DNA of 64,000 nucleotides from Chanos chanos (GCF_902362185.1 NC_044497.1:54422501-54486500), one strand, 5' to 3'. Numbered from the stretch's first letter, positions 12,387 through 23,607 are shown. Numbers and translations: made by a program. The notes: a model not told the origin generated them from the letters alone.

Positions 12387-15300
12387 CAATACAGCCTTAC
12401 CGCTCAATTTCATCTCATTAAATTTCAACATTCCAATTCTTTTTAGCGTCTACCTGTCATTTTATTGCTTTTATTGCGTTTTATTACCCCGCTAGATCTT
12501 CCAGACTTTTCTTCAAGTACTGGCACCAGGAGGAGTTAGCTCGCCAGCTGGAGAAACTGGGGAAGGCGGCAGTTGTCATTCAAAAGAGTGAGTGCCAATT
12601 AATCTTGGATCTCAAATGGTGCATTGGATATGCTGGGGCGCGGTGAAGTTTTCCACGAGCGTGCGCCAAATGAAACATGAAAGGTAATGGGTTGCAAGTT
12701 GACTCCTTTTACGAGCAGCTTGAGGGTGAAGACTTTTCTGAAAGGTAAATAAGACCTCCACGCATGGGCAAGATCCAACGTGAATCAGCAGCACATCCTG
12801 GCATCATTCAACCAGGAAATTATCAGTAAAGCTTTTCTCAAAAAAAACAATTCTCTCTGTGAGTGATGCTTGAAATATTATAGCCCACAGGTAAAACCGC
12901 ACTTACCTCTGTTTACCTCTGCCAACACGTAATGTCTTGCAAAAACCTGCTCTCTCTCCCTCTCTCTTTCTTTTTGCTTTTAACGGACCATTAGGTCATG
13001 TCTGTGGAATGAACTCAACTCTTTGTCCGTCTAAACTTTATGCTCTCTCTCCGTTCTGCACGTTTGGCAGATTTCCGCTCCGTGAGCTGCAGGAGGAGGT
13101 ACCTGGCCCTCCTGGCGGAGGTGCGCAGACAGAGACAGGTGCAACAAGAACAAGAAGAATGGGAGAGAAGAGAGGAAGAGGAGAGAATGAGACGGAAGAT
13201 GGAGGAGGAGTTGGAGGAGGAGGAGGAGATGAAAAAGCGACAGGATGTAGAGCAGGAGAATAAGAGTGAGGAGAAGGACTTTCACGGTCTCATTTTTCTC
13301 TGCTTTTGTTTCTTGTCCACTGTTTTGTTGGGGGGGTTTTTTTGTTATTCTCTGACCTGCTTGAATGTGTAGGGCCATTAGTTTGAATAAGGAGGTATTT
13401 GTCAAAACAGGATTTCTCATTTATCCAAAATCATCAGAGCCAAAAGTGAAGACTTAAAGTGCCGCTTAGGTCCTCTCCCCTCGGGTAGCAGTTCGGATTT
13501 GTGGCTGAGAACCCTCGCTGTATGGGGGGGGGGAAACGTTGGTTAAAAGCAAACATTATCACACAGATAGGGACAAATAAACATTCGGCCCCATTCTGTT
13601 GTTGTGCACATTTTCAGGGCCGGTTCCTATGCCCAGGACGAAGAAGCCTCAGCCCAGACCTCGCTCTATGCTGACGGGAGTCGCTAAAACGGGAGTCGCT
13701 AAAACGGGCCCCGGCTTGGCCCCCGTCCCTCGTCCACGCAGCAAACAGTTCGAGGTGAGAAGGGGGTTCGCGCTTTCTCTTTCAGCTCCGAACTGCAATT
13801 TAACACACAAACAGGATCTGCCCTGGCAGTTCATGTTTTGTACACACACACACACGCGTAACACACAAAAAAACCCACAGACTGGTTAACTGTAACAGCC
13901 AGAAATAACGAACTGTCAAAAGCATTTTATGAATGTGTTTTCACTTTCTCTCATGATCAGACCCAGGTCAGTAAGTATTCAAATGACTGGGCCCTGTCCC
14001 AATTCTTTTCAATGCTCCCTTTCCTTGTGACCTTGTCTCCTTTAACGGACAACATAAATGACAGTTTCAATGAATGCTGTTTCAACAAAAGCGATGTTTT
14101 TTTTTCCCCATCACCTTAAGTGACTCAGTCCTGTTTGACTCACAGTAACTTTACTGAAAAAAATGAAAAAAAACAAGGTACAAGGAAACACGCGGGACAT
14201 GTTTGAACAGGGCTCCGTCGTTCAAGCCCTTCTTACGCTTATTTAATCCTGATCTGGCAGAAATATGGGGTTCAGGCTTCTGACACACATTTGATCAAAC
14301 CGTCTTACATGCCGCTCTCCCCCCCCCCCCCCTTCCCCTCCCGATAGGCCACGCCCTTCGACAACGAGCCCATTGACCTCTCTGTCCTGGTTGGTCAGCC
14401 ATCGTCCGATGAGGAGAGGGTGAAAGAGAAGCATCAGAAGAGAAGCAACACTCTCCGCTGGTTTAAGGACACGCAGGCTCGGAAAGTTGTGGAAAACGGG
14501 ACGTTCCCCTGCTGGTTCCACGGCATGATCACGCGAAGGTCTGTTTGCTCCTTTTTTTTTTTTTTTTTTTAATTAAGGGGTGATAATTGAGTCCCACCTG
14601 TTAGTGCACGAGAGCACGAGCACCTGTGTGTCATCTGTGGCTTTGTGTTTTTCTCAGACAAGCTGAAGATCTTATTAAGGACAAGCCTCTTGGGTGTTTC
14701 CTCATTCGGGTCGGCCAGAGTCGAGAAGGTTACACGTTGACGTACAGGTATGCTCGTGTGGTTTTGGCTGATGGCTCGTTTATTTATCAAAGCGTATCCA
14801 AACCGCTTGCGCAATACACAACGGGGCACGGCATCAGGATGGAAAGGCCATCACACTGAGGCAGAACCGTGTTAAGAGTTGAGATTTAATTTACCCTTCA
14901 GTGCAGTTGCATACTTCAGTTCCTGAGAGGAAAATGAAAGGAAAATTATTTTCAATTGTACAAACATAAGCTACCACTTTTTGCACTGCAAAGACTAGAG
15001 AAATGGAGAGCAGCTATTAAAAAAAAACCCCACCATACTGTGATATATACCTAAACCATTCAACATTCAAAGGTCACTGCAGTACTTGGAAAAGTGAAAA
15101 AATCTGAAAGTGAAAGTGAACTACAGATGAACCATTGTTTTATGACATATGATTTTTCTCTGGCAAGTGCTCATTGCCACCCAAGACTGACTGCTTTTAC
15201 CTGCTTCTCATTGCAATGAAGACACGTCTTTGTATACCTTACTGAAATTTTAAGCAGGACTTTAGTGTGTGGACAGAATTGTTGGGTTCTTCAACCGAAT

Positions 15301-16426
15301 AACGACGCTTTTCCGTCCGTCGGGCATCCAGGGGCGCCAACCGGAGTCGGCACTACATGATAGAGATGCAGAGTAACGGGAAGTACGTGATCCTGGGGGA
15401 GGACCGCGCCCACTCGTCTCTGCCAGACCTGGTCCAGTACCACACCCGCGTGGGCATCAAACCGTTTATGGAGCTTCTTACGGTTCCCTGTGGACAGGTC
15501 AGTCCGCAACAAGCCACGATAAAACCACGGCGTCGTAGAAACACGTGCCACGCGCAAAACAAAAAACAAATTAACAACTAAATTATATCACATTTCTTTT
15601 TCCATTCAAATACCCCGAAGTGGCAAAAGTAAAAGTAGAAGTACTTTTGCTAAAAAAAAAAAAAAAAAGTACTCTAAGAGTTAAACTGACAACTGTTTTT
15701 TGTAAAGTGTGAGTGACTACTCTTACTTAAGTACTTTTCAGGAGGAATATTTTAACTCTACCCAGAGTAATTTTTTGTTTTTGGCAAAAGTACTTCCACT
15801 TTTACTTTGGCCACCTCTCCAAATACCAGATGACTTGGAGTGTATCCCCAGTCTCTTACAATGTAATGCTCAATGAATGGGGTTTTTTTTACATGCTGAT
15901 AAAATTTGTAAAATAGTCTTTAGTAAAGCGACGGTTCTTGCTCTTGTAAAACAGACGTGTGAGCATGAACCAGACTATGAGGAACTCAGAGGAATGATGC
16001 TGGGGAACTCGAGCCTTGAGCCTGGGCAGGACGTGAAGGAGGAGCCCAGGTCCGGAGCGGACCACGTGCACCTAGAGTTTCAGAGACTGTTCCAGCCCCC
16101 GGGTCAAAGCCAGCAATCATCTCCAGACTCCCACAAACCCCCCGTGATGAAGCGCATCTACGACAGGAGGAGGCGTATGGAGGAACGGGTCGAGCATGAA
16201 GAACCAGGCCACAAAAGCAAGGCGGTCCCGCGCCTGTACCCCTCCATCCGCCTCGCCATGAGGGAGATCCAGCAAATCCAGCAGGTGAATGACCACACCC
16301 ATAACAGCCTGCTCCCTGTGAACACTTTAGACCAAGATTCAATTTTTCTTTTTTTCTTTTCTTTCCTTCCAGTCATCCTTTGACAGATTGTACCCCGTTG
16401 TAATTCTTCTTTTTGTGTGTGTGTGT

Positions 16427-16460
<34 letters not shown>

Positions 16461-17136
16461 TTGTGTGTTTTGTGCTGTGCATGTTTGCACTTGGTGGGCT
16501 TAGCAAACACGTTTTTTAATTATACTGCGAGGTATAATGTCGATAAAGTTGAAACTTGAGCTGGAACTTGAAGTTTACACTTTAAGTTTTAAGTTGACGT
16601 ATAGCGATTAATAAACAAGCTCTGATGTATAAACCTTTCAGTTAAAAAAAAAAAATTCATGCCATTTCCTCTGTCCTACAGTTTTGCACTACCTCAGTGT
16701 GAATATCATATTATGCCAAGGTGCAGTTTGTCTACCTTTTTTCATGATTGAAAGTTGCATGGCTTAGTTTCCCTTTGTTTGGATATGAATGTATATGGAT
16801 GTTGTTCACAGGTGTGGCTTGCATCATGGCAGCGTTCCGAGAGTTATGATCGATATGGAATATTCCAGTGCTTTTTTGCCGGCACATCATTAATCATTGT
16901 GTTTGTCTTGGTTCTTATAGCAGTTTTCAGAGGGTCAGGAGCAGGCTCCGCCCCTTCCCCAAAGGCCCTGGACCAATCGGAAATAAGCTGGTGAGTGAAC
17001 TGGCCATTTAACAGCAATACTTGGAGAGACTTATTAAAACAAACAAACAGAAAAAAAGCACGTTTCTTTCTTTAATGTTTTCTTTACTGTCTTTGCTTTC
17101 TTTCAGATTCATAAAACCGAGGAAGACCAAATGTGA
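166..17136 (+). CDS. Unconventional myosin (class III/X-like motor) with C-terminal SH2 domain, 3' part of gene
   Basis: Actin motor fused to a phosphotyrosine-binding domain; 5' exons (P-loop, switch 1) lie left of the window. Exons read by frame and splice consensus: 166-325, 2088-2196, 3330-3446, 3814-3914, 4439-4525, 6216-6281, 7012-7125, 7509-7620, 8723-8766, 9118-9180, 9432-9569, 11591-11676, 11780-11827, 12035-12082, 12496-12587, 13071-13265, 13618-13754, 14348-14538, 14658-14747, 15332-15497, 15955-16284, 16931-16990, 17107-17136 (stop TGA), giving 860 residues. Motor landmarks: DIFGFEN (switch 2), [36 protein letters not shown]. Then one IQ motif ([15 protein letters not shown]), an E/R-rich single-helix-like stretch, PxxP-rich basic linker, and SH2 (WFHGMI, FLIRV with the phosphotyrosine Arg, GEDRAHSSL). 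Motor resembles MYO3/MYO10; the SH2 with its leading WF..TQ helix and trailing ELLT.PC and DYEEL resembles HSH2D/SH2D2A. The first exon's acceptor (166 versus 201) and the last two small exons are the least certain. Exact class unknown. Confidence 0.85.
640..735. mobile_element. Possible fragment of a fish MITE
   Basis: The stretch with CTCTGATTGGCTGAGGAG, ACACCTGTTTT, an A-run and AACCAGC matches, in the same order, the middle of the inverted-repeat element at 22912-23118. Ends are not recognisable. It lies in the myosin intron 326-2087, which otherwise holds only simple repeats and no exon I can see. Confidence 0.3.
1066..1104. repeat. (GT)n microsatellite
   Basis: About 19 perfect GT dinucleotides in a myosin intron, followed at 1167-1186 by a G homopolymer. 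A shorter (CA)n tract lies at 353-383 in the same intron. Confidence 0.95.
1822..2086. repeat. Long GT-rich microsatellite ending at a splice acceptor
   Basis: An interrupted GT array of about 260 bp runs directly into the acceptor of the myosin exon at 2088. The last bases before the AG are GTGCGTGCAG, so the exon has a UG-rich rather than an ordinary pyrimidine tract. Confidence 0.95.
2472..2526. repeat. (AT)n microsatellite
   Basis: Perfect TA/AT run of about 27 units in the myosin intron 2197-3329. The rest of this intron shows no gene signal. Confidence 0.95.
3163..3241. repeat. (CT)n microsatellite
   Basis: Nearly perfect CT run just upstream of the myosin exon at 3330; it forms part of a very pyrimidine-rich intron end. 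Confidence 0.95.
3971..4032 (+). repeat. 62-nt G homopolymer
   Basis: Sixty-two consecutive G on the transcribed-sense strand of a myosin intron, 56 bp after the exon ending at 3914. It could form G-quadruplexes, and its true length may differ because such runs are hard to sequence. Confidence 0.9.
4517..5218 (+). repeat. 32-bp minisatellite that duplicates an exon end plus 5' splice site
   Basis: About 22 tandem copies. The first copy starts inside the coding exon 4439-4525: its nine exon bases CCTATCCTG and the donor GTAAAG open every unit, followed by ACAGTCGCACACTCAAA. Nearly all copies keep CCTATCCTGGTAAA. The exon's own donor is the first unit. Since 32 is not a multiple of 3, splicing at later copies would shift the frame or reach a stop at 4559-4561. 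Confidence 0.95.
5310..5590. repeat. CT/C-rich low-complexity tract
   Basis: Degenerate CTCTCT/CCCTCC sequence in the myosin intron 4526-6215. The remainder of the intron (5600-6170) holds short CT and GT runs and no exon I can support. A (GT)n run at 6172-6200 precedes the acceptor of exon 6216. Confidence 0.9.
6299..6640. repeat. 30-bp minisatellite
   Basis: About 11 copies of a unit built from TGCAGAGTGTTTAAAGAGAA plus GATAACTTAC, starting 18 bp after the myosin donor at 6282. The unit is not copied from the exon. Its 30-bp period leaves reading frames open on both strands, which explains the open frames seen here. Confidence 0.95.
7635..7800. repeat. (CA)n microsatellite with CG interruptions
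   Basis: CA-rich array directly downstream of the myosin donor at 7621, followed by an A-run at 7800-7810. Confidence 0.95.
8211..8266. mobile_element. Possible Tc1/mariner-like terminal fragment
   Basis: The string TACACTATATAGCCAGAAGT, followed by ATGAGGGCACCTG, resembles the termini of common fish Tc1/mariner-type elements from memory. No partner terminus is visible, and it abuts the 27-bp minisatellite. A (GA)n run lies just upstream at 8147-8175. Confidence 0.3.
8283..8562. repeat. 27-bp minisatellite
   Basis: About ten copies of GAGTCTGTTAATACAGAG plus TTGGTCTAT in the myosin intron 7621-8722. Substitutions include CAGAG, TGGAG and CGGAG variants. The period is divisible by three, so it produces meaningless open frames on both strands. 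Confidence 0.95.
9812..10115. repeat. Long CT-rich microsatellite
   Basis: About 300 bp of CTCTCT with GCTC and TTTC interruptions in the large myosin intron 9570-11590. The start of this intron (about 9580-9695) also holds three copies of a roughly 45-bp unit beginning AAACCCGGCGCTCT. Confidence 0.95.
10722..10985 (+). mobile_element. LINE-like 3' tail fragment
   Basis: Contains GGGGTCTCCTCTCTCTGTGG, TCCTTCTCAACAAACCC, a GAGTTTTTTCTTGCC segment and a TGAAGCCCTTTGAGACTGT segment before GGGCTTTAAATAAACTTAAG. This series of phrases is typical of the 3' ends of dispersed fish LINE-related repeats, from memory. It ends in a CTTGAA-type tail. No reverse-transcriptase frame is present, so only the 3' end was inserted. 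Family not determined. Confidence 0.45.
12331..12382. repeat. (CA)n microsatellite
   Basis: GCGCGCACACACA run in the myosin intron 12083-12495. No other feature seen in that intron. Confidence 0.95.
15607..15827. mobile_element. Hairpin MITE with 8-bp target duplication (hAT-like)
   Basis: The core 15615-15819 has imperfect inverted ends: AAGTGGCAAAAGTAAAAGTA on the left and ACTTCCACTTTTACTTTGG then CCACC on the right. It is flanked by identical 8-bp repeats CAAATACC at 15607-15614 and 15820-15827. An 8-bp target duplication is typical of hAT elements. It encodes nothing and sits in the myosin intron 15498-15954. Confidence 0.8.
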
Positions 17137-17357
17137 AAGGCAGAATATTGTGTGATGAAATTTAGCTGAGATCTAAATGCATAAATGCAAACCTGAACAA
17201 ATGCACCTCTTTCTCTAGAGGGCCTCAGTTTTAAATCTTTTAAACTTAAGTCTCTGTTGATGTGTGTTTATGTTTTCCCTCTCTGTGTATTATAATTTAA
17301 ATTGTTTATTTAATTGTAAATTATTCTTTGTCTGTTTTATATTTCCTGGGGGCAATG

Positions 17358-17363
17358 AATAAA
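17358..17363 (+). terminator. Probable polyadenylation signal of the myosin-SH2 gene
   Basis: AATAAA about 220 bp after the stop codon at 17134-17136, followed by AT-rich then GT-containing sequence. Nearest canonical signal downstream of the gene. Confidence 0.6.
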
Positions 17364-17566
17364 TGATTCTAAATGTTTTATATACAAATGTGTCAGTCAG
17401 TTACTTTCAAGTAAAAATCGTGAAAAATCGAACTTAAACAACGGAATTGGCCTTACACGTGAAGTCTTGAGGTTTCTGTTTCTGTTTCTTAAACCTCCTT
17501 CAAAACGTCGAAAGCGGTGGGTAGTCTCGTTATGAATGAAAAGGGTGGAGCTTCTGCACACTGTAC

Positions 17567-17573
17567 TTATAAG
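17567..17573 (+). promoter_or_regulatory. TATA-like element of the chemokine gene
   Basis: TTATAAG lies 77-83 bp upstream of the chemokine ATG at 17650. A start site about 30 bp downstream would give a 5' UTR near 50 nt, usual for small inducible chemokine genes. Inferred from position and sequence only. Confidence 0.5.
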
Positions 17574-17649
17574 AGCTAAGGTATGTTCGAGCTCACATAG
17601 GAGGACCTAACATTCGCATCCATCAGACTGAACTCCTCATTACTATCAA

Positions 17650-18670
17650 ATGGATCTCAGAGTTACTGCGTTTCTTCTCTGCGTAATGCTGACTACCATC
17701 CAAGGTAAATCCCAAGGTTCTGGAGGTACAACACTGCAATCTTGACGCACTGATCAAGCTCGTACCTGAGATCTTGATATAGGCAAGCACATCTGGATTT
17801 CAGTTGTGTCCAGTGAATGCTTTTCCACATTTTAGTGTCAGTAATGTATTTTAATTTTCTGTGTGGAATACATGTTGGACTCACAGTCTGATGGCAGAAG
17901 CGTGCTTCTGATGTATGTGTGTAATCTGATGCATGGGACATTAAATAGGTTTTGAAATCTATGCATTTTTCTCAAATACAGTTGTAATGTTCTTACTTTT
18001 TCTCTTCATGGTTTGAAAAACAAAAAACAACTAAATAGCCTAGGCATATTTGATAGATACATTATCGTGTACCAGGTGCATGTTTAGATATATTAAGGAT
18101 GTGTAAATGGATTTGTCAGTCAGACAAATAACTTTTAATCACATATTTATCATGGTCCTGTTACATCAGAAGTTGCCTTTTCAACAATGTCAGCAAAATT
18201 TTACCGAATTTGGACCTTTATTAGAGGCCTCAACTAAACCCTTGGGCACTGTTGATTTAAGAAAAATTAGGTTTTTTTATGTGAATGCGAAGTTTGCACA
18301 CATATCGCCCGTTTAGAACCGGAATTGTTTTAATGGACTTATTTGGCCGTTTGCTTTCAGGTGCGATTCCAAAATGTTGCGTTACAACCACGCAGTTGGT
18401 TCCCATTAACATTCTGCGCAGAGTGGAAAGATATGACGTGCAAAACCGCCGGGGAGCCTGCGAGATTGATGCCTTAATGTTAGTTTTGTCTTACTTTCAT
18501 AATTTTTTATCATTTGTATGAGTAGGTATATCAACGAAACCTGCGAGAACTGCTAATTGTTTTCTCGCTGCAGATTGCACGTTCGTGGGAAAAAATACTG
18601 CGTGAATCCCAGAGTGAAGAACATTCTACGCGCCATGGAGCAGAGAAAAATGTCAAACTCGCTGTTTTAA
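17650..18670 (+). CDS. CC chemokine, CCL27/CCL28-like
   Basis: Secreted chemoattractant for G-protein-coupled chemokine receptors. Three exons: 17650-17704, 18361-18478, 18574-18670 (stop TAA), phases 1 and 2, the standard chemokine gene structure. The 89-residue precursor begins MDLRVTAFLLCVMLTTIQG, a signal peptide. The mature part starts near AIPKCC and has four cysteines: adjacent CC, one in GACEID and one in KYCVNP. The spacing and the ILHVRGKKYC.NP stretch resemble CCL27/CCL28 (family knowledge). The tail is short and basic. Start chosen as the first ATG, immediately before the hydrophobic leader. The CC chemokine call is firm; the CCL27/28 assignment is moderate, with CCL25- or CCL20-type alternatives less likely. 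Confidence 0.8.
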
Positions 18671-18885
18671 CGGGAACGGGAATGTGGAGAAGAGAATTCA
18701 CCTGAGTTGGCTGGTGTAAAAACACATGTAATACGCACATAATACACTGGACAAATAACCAAAAGTAGCTACAGAAAAAGAGCTGTTGACTTTTCAAGTT
18801 GCAGATTAATTTCTTATAGTTTCCATTTATATATTTTATCCTTCTCAATTGAAATTGTTGTTTTCTGTTATTAATACTCACACTC

Positions 18886-18891
18886 AATAAA
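18886..18891 (+). terminator. Probable polyadenylation signal of the chemokine gene
   Basis: AATAAA in the context CACTCAATAAACC, 216 bp after the stop codon. Confidence 0.65.
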
Positions 18892-21800
18892 CCAATCTAC
18901 AAACTTCTTTATTTTTAAAATCATCATATAACAGACTAGTTGTTGTAACTGATACCAGAGGAATATGATTAGTGGCAGCGACGTTATCAAAAACGTTCAC
19001 CAAAACTTGTGACAGCGGTAGAGCTGCAGAGATGTATTTTAATACGTATTGTATGTAAACGGCGGTTTTCCAGTAAATTACTTTTAATTGTTTCTGGACC
19101 ACTTCCTGTCAACTCTGGGTACTTTGTGTACTGTCGTAATTTGAATGTTAATATGCCAATCAAACATGTTAAGTATGCTTGTAGGCGATATTATTTTTTT
19201 TTTCTATTATTAGGGGTTCATTTTAGGTTTTATTAGTTTTTTTGTTGTTTGTTTGCTTGTTTTTATTAGTGTCTTCTTCGTCCTCTTCTTCTTCTTCTTC
19301 TTCGTCTTCCTCTGAGATTTGAATTTTTGTGTTTTCAGGTGGAGAAACTTTTTTTTTTTTTTGGTAATTTACATGTAAGTTGGCTTTTCTGATCTATTTT
19401 GTGACGTATGGCAACTTTTGGAACTGCGCCTCAGAACTGGTTTAAAAGCAGTAAAGACTGAATGGCCCGCAGACACAGGCAGGGATTCTGTGCCTCTTTC
19501 AGCGACATCTCACAGGAAAAAGTCACAGGACCACGAGAGACTAAGGACAAACACTATTTTACACCTCAAGTTGCTATGCTAAATTTCTCTTGTAACGGGG
19601 TCTATTCCTAATGGTTGTGTGAATTTCCATAAAGGTAGTCCCTATCCTAACTTATGCTACTTCAGGAGATCTTGTTGATGATCCTTGTGGAGGAGTCTGT
19701 TTCTCACAGTCTCTCAGAAATAACTATAGAGCTATATGCTCACCTCTCTCTCCAGGTGAGGTTGCCTCTTTAAGGTATCATGCTTCATACTGAAACAGTT
19801 TTATTAACAATGGCTCCTGGTTCAGTGTTTGGCTTTTCTCTCATAAAAAATTCATCACAAATAAGATGAATCTCATCAAAAATGACACTCAAATTTTACC
19901 CTGCAAAGTATATCCCCAAAAAGTTTAACAAAGACACGAGTGTAAATTGATCTGTTTGTTTGGTACAGCCAAAACCAGCATCTTGTCTTTCCTGACATTG
20001 TCATTACATTACCAGTTTATTACTGACAGACTTCATGTTGACCTTGCCCTGTTTCATGAGTATTGGATTCTCAAATTAAAAGAAGAAAAACATTGAAAAC
20101 AAGCATATATTATCTAATAATTATTTTGGTTAAATTTCATTCATAATTTCGTAAGATGTAAATCTGAATTTACTTACTTAGGTTATGTGCGAATAAGGAG
20201 CTTATAAAAATTATAAATGGTTGTATCACATTCAAAGCATTTATATAACAATTGCTGCTGTTTTTATCTTACTATTTTTGTTTGTTTTATTTATTTGTTG
20301 AGGTTTTGTGTTTTAATTCTATTATTATTTGTTTTATTTTCACAACTTCCTGGCAAGATAGGTCATAATGGATAAAATACCTTGAGCATTTCAGTAAGGT
20401 ATTAAAAGAGAGAGAGAGGGAGAGAGAGAGAGAGAGAGAGAGAGAAAAAAAGTTGATTCTGTAAAAATATGGCAACCACATATCAGTCATGTAAGAGTTA
20501 ATCCATTCCGCTAGTGCCACCTTGTGGCCAGGTCGTACTTTGGCCCTGGATTTACTTATTGACTGCAACTATATTTTGAGATTGACATTTCAACGCAACA
20601 CAAAATACAGTGCGATCGAGTTTGACTATCTTGTAAAGACATGTACATTTTTACAAATTAGTTTTAAATGATAATTATGTTATGTTGGACCGATATGCCG
20701 TTTGGCTATCTGATGCGTAAAAACAATATCTTCACCATCATGTCCACTGTGTTAAACACTGCATTAATGCGAGTTAAAATCAAAACCATTCAAGTTGTCC
20801 CACGATCCCACGTATAAAAGTAGATTTATCGATGTTAATATCGTATTTGAATGAAGGGATTACGCATCATTTAAAAACTTTGCTTTCTGTTACAACATGT
20901 CACACAGAAGCCTCTACAGTGATCTGCTGTCAGTCAGGCCTGTTCTGAACTTAAATACTGAACCCAGCACTTGAACATTAATGAATTCTCACAGCCAACA
21001 CAGTGCCCTAGTTCTTCCTCCTTTCTACTGTTACCCAAAATCTATCACGTGCAATGTAATATGAGCAAGGTACCAATGTGTCACAATCCCTTTTACACTG
21101 GCATACTACAAGTGATTACAGGTGAATATAAACGAACATTAAAACACCACATGTCAGCTTTGTTCTGCCTTAAATTAATGCAGACTGCAAGAACTGCAAT
21201 TGTCAGACACTTTTGGAGGTCAGAGAAAGAAAGACATAGAATAAAGACAGTGGTATTAAACACAGTAATGTCCCTACAAAGCTTAACTGTCCAGTTATAC
21301 GACACAGTTGATTTACTGGAAGTCTTTTGTAAGAGTGCAGTATAGAACAAGAGTGACGGGGTAACTAGCATATATATATATATTATATATTTGTAACGCT
21401 GCTAAAAACAACACAGGTAGAAACACACGTTTACGTTCACCAGGTCAAAGACAAATATTTAATACAGGAAAAAAAAGAAAGAGACAAGTTAACACCACTT
21501 TACAGAAATGTTTTATGCCAACCATATTCACAGTATGCATACAGTAAGAATTCAGTTCACAATTCTGCTGGCATTCCTTCCAATTGTATATTTAGTCTAT
21601 GAAAATTATAAATTGTTTAATGGATACAGTACAATGTCTAGCTAAAAACCATCAACAACAACCAGAGCTTTTTATCAATCCACTTCAAGATTAGGTTTGT
21701 CCACAAATTAGTCCCTCTGGTTAATCCAAAAAAACAAAAACAAAGTAAAAATAAAATAGCACAGTCATCACTATTTCACAATCAGCAACTGCAGAAAAAA

Positions 21801-22911
21801 AAAACCCACGCAGTTTCAATACATACTAATTATCTCCAATTTCAAACCCCACCTTAGAGCTAGCATTCATGCAAAATTGAACATTCAATGAAACCATGAT
21901 GTAAGGTCTTAACCACGCTTGTCGTTTTTTGTTGTTTTTTTCTTTTCTTTTCTTTTAAAGAATCCTGCTGAAAATGTGCAGTGTTTCATTGAGAAGCATG
22001 GTGACATGTTCCAGTTAAAGGCCTACGATGGTTAAAAGAAAAAAAAAAATCACAGATTTTTAAAATATTTTTGTCTTTTGGTGAGCCTGTTTCAGGCTAA
22101 CCTGCTTTTGAAATGAACTGAAAATATCAGCTGTTTCCCGTGATTTCTTCAATAATTGCTTGATTAACTGAGGAAACATTTCTGAAGTATGCAATTTTTT
22201 TTTTCTTCTTTTCGTTTTTTTTTTTTGTGAAGGGAAAATCAAGGGCTGGTGCTGATGTAACCAAATTAAACACAAACAAACAAACAAACAAAGAAAAACA
22301 GATCATGTGCTGGTTGAAGCTGAGGAGAAAAAAAAAAAAATCATGAACCCATACACTCTGAGGCGTCCACGGTTTCATTCACACACAGAGACACTGCACT
22401 GACCACACAATTAGCTGTTCTTCACTCCATTCTTACTCCACTGCTCCCTGGTCCATGTGGGATATTACAGCTGGCAGATAACAACAGCGTTTGTCTAGAG
22501 TTTAATGATGGCTGTACTACAGAGGGTCAGAGTCCATGGTTTACGACCGCACACAAAACATTACAGAGCCTAACCAAGTTGAAATTGAAGTCAAGGTCAT
22601 CTAAAGTAATCAATTAAAAGAAAAAAAACGCTTGGTTGAGACAGCCTCCAGACCAATGGCACAGGGTTCATTTAGACGCCAAATGGGTTCTGGTTTCACA
22701 AGCCCGAGGACGTTTTAATATTTTTAACTCTTATGATTGTTGTAAAAACGAAAACATATCTATTCAGACATGAAGAAGACCCAAAACGTCCGTGTTTAAC
22801 AGGAGGAAGTATGACCACAGCAAACCTACCGCAGTCACCCAACTGGGAAGTCCAAAACACAAAATGACACAATGTTTATGTTACCTCAATGGTCAGAGAT
22901 TTCCTTTAAAA

Positions 22912-23118
22912 CTGAGGGTGTCAAAATCCGGTCCTGGAGGACCGAGGTCCTGTCGCTTTCCTTCTTGTCAGTCAACTACATGTGGCCTCTGATTGGTTGA
23001 AGGAGCGCCCACACTTGTTTTCCAGGTAAAATTGAGCAGGTAATTAAGATGTCAAAACAAAACAAAAAAAAAACCAGCAGGAATCTTGGCCCCCCAGGAC
23101 TGGATTTCAGCACCCCTG
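22912..23118. mobile_element. Inverted-repeat MITE
   Basis: Left end CTGAGGGTGTCAAAATCCGG then TCCTGGAGG mirrors the right end CCCAGGACTGGATTTCAGC then ACCCCTG. Flanks CTTTAAAA and TTTTAAAG could be a degraded 8-bp target duplication. Related copies appear at 62548-62737, 53385-53530 and possibly 640-735, so this is a repeated family in this genome. Confidence 0.7.
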
Positions 23119-23604
23119 TTTTAAAGAGCTTTAAAAAAAAAAAACCCCTACTGGCATGACCTCCCTACACCATGTATACTAGCATCATTTACTGTTATTG
23201 CTGACACACACTTCAGAATTTTGTGGGACAACTTACTGTAACTGTTCCTTAAAGAAGAACCATAAGCTCTAAATCACTTGAACGTTAAAACGTGTTGTCA
23301 TCTTTATGGTATTTTAATGTTTTGTGTTTCACTTTTCCATGCAACTGGACATGACGTGAAGTTAGAACGTAATGCACGGAGAGAGTTGGAAAAACAATTT
23401 CACTGATGTATTTTTGCACATCCTTCTTCTTCTTCTTCATCTTCTTCTTTTTCTTCTCTGCCAAGGGTTGGAAACAGTTTTTCTTTTTTTTTTTTATCTT
23501 CCAGAATTCTGTGGATTGAAAGCATCTTGGAGAGCGACTGTTATCAAGCCTCAACACCTAAGACATTATGACTGTGTGTCAGCTGTAAAAAATTAACTTC
23601 TGCC

Positions 23605-23607
<3 letters not shown>

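Noticed and set aside
16812-16992. Alternative myosin exon coding a hydrophobic segment ([19 protein letters not shown])
   Set aside because: The T-rich stretch looks like the branch-point and pyrimidine tract of the next acceptor (16930); joining to the last exon would give an immediate stop. RNA could reopen this.
20971-21345. 124-codon plus-strand frame
   Set aside because: No domain, signal or splice context; AT-rich probable intergenic or UTR DNA.
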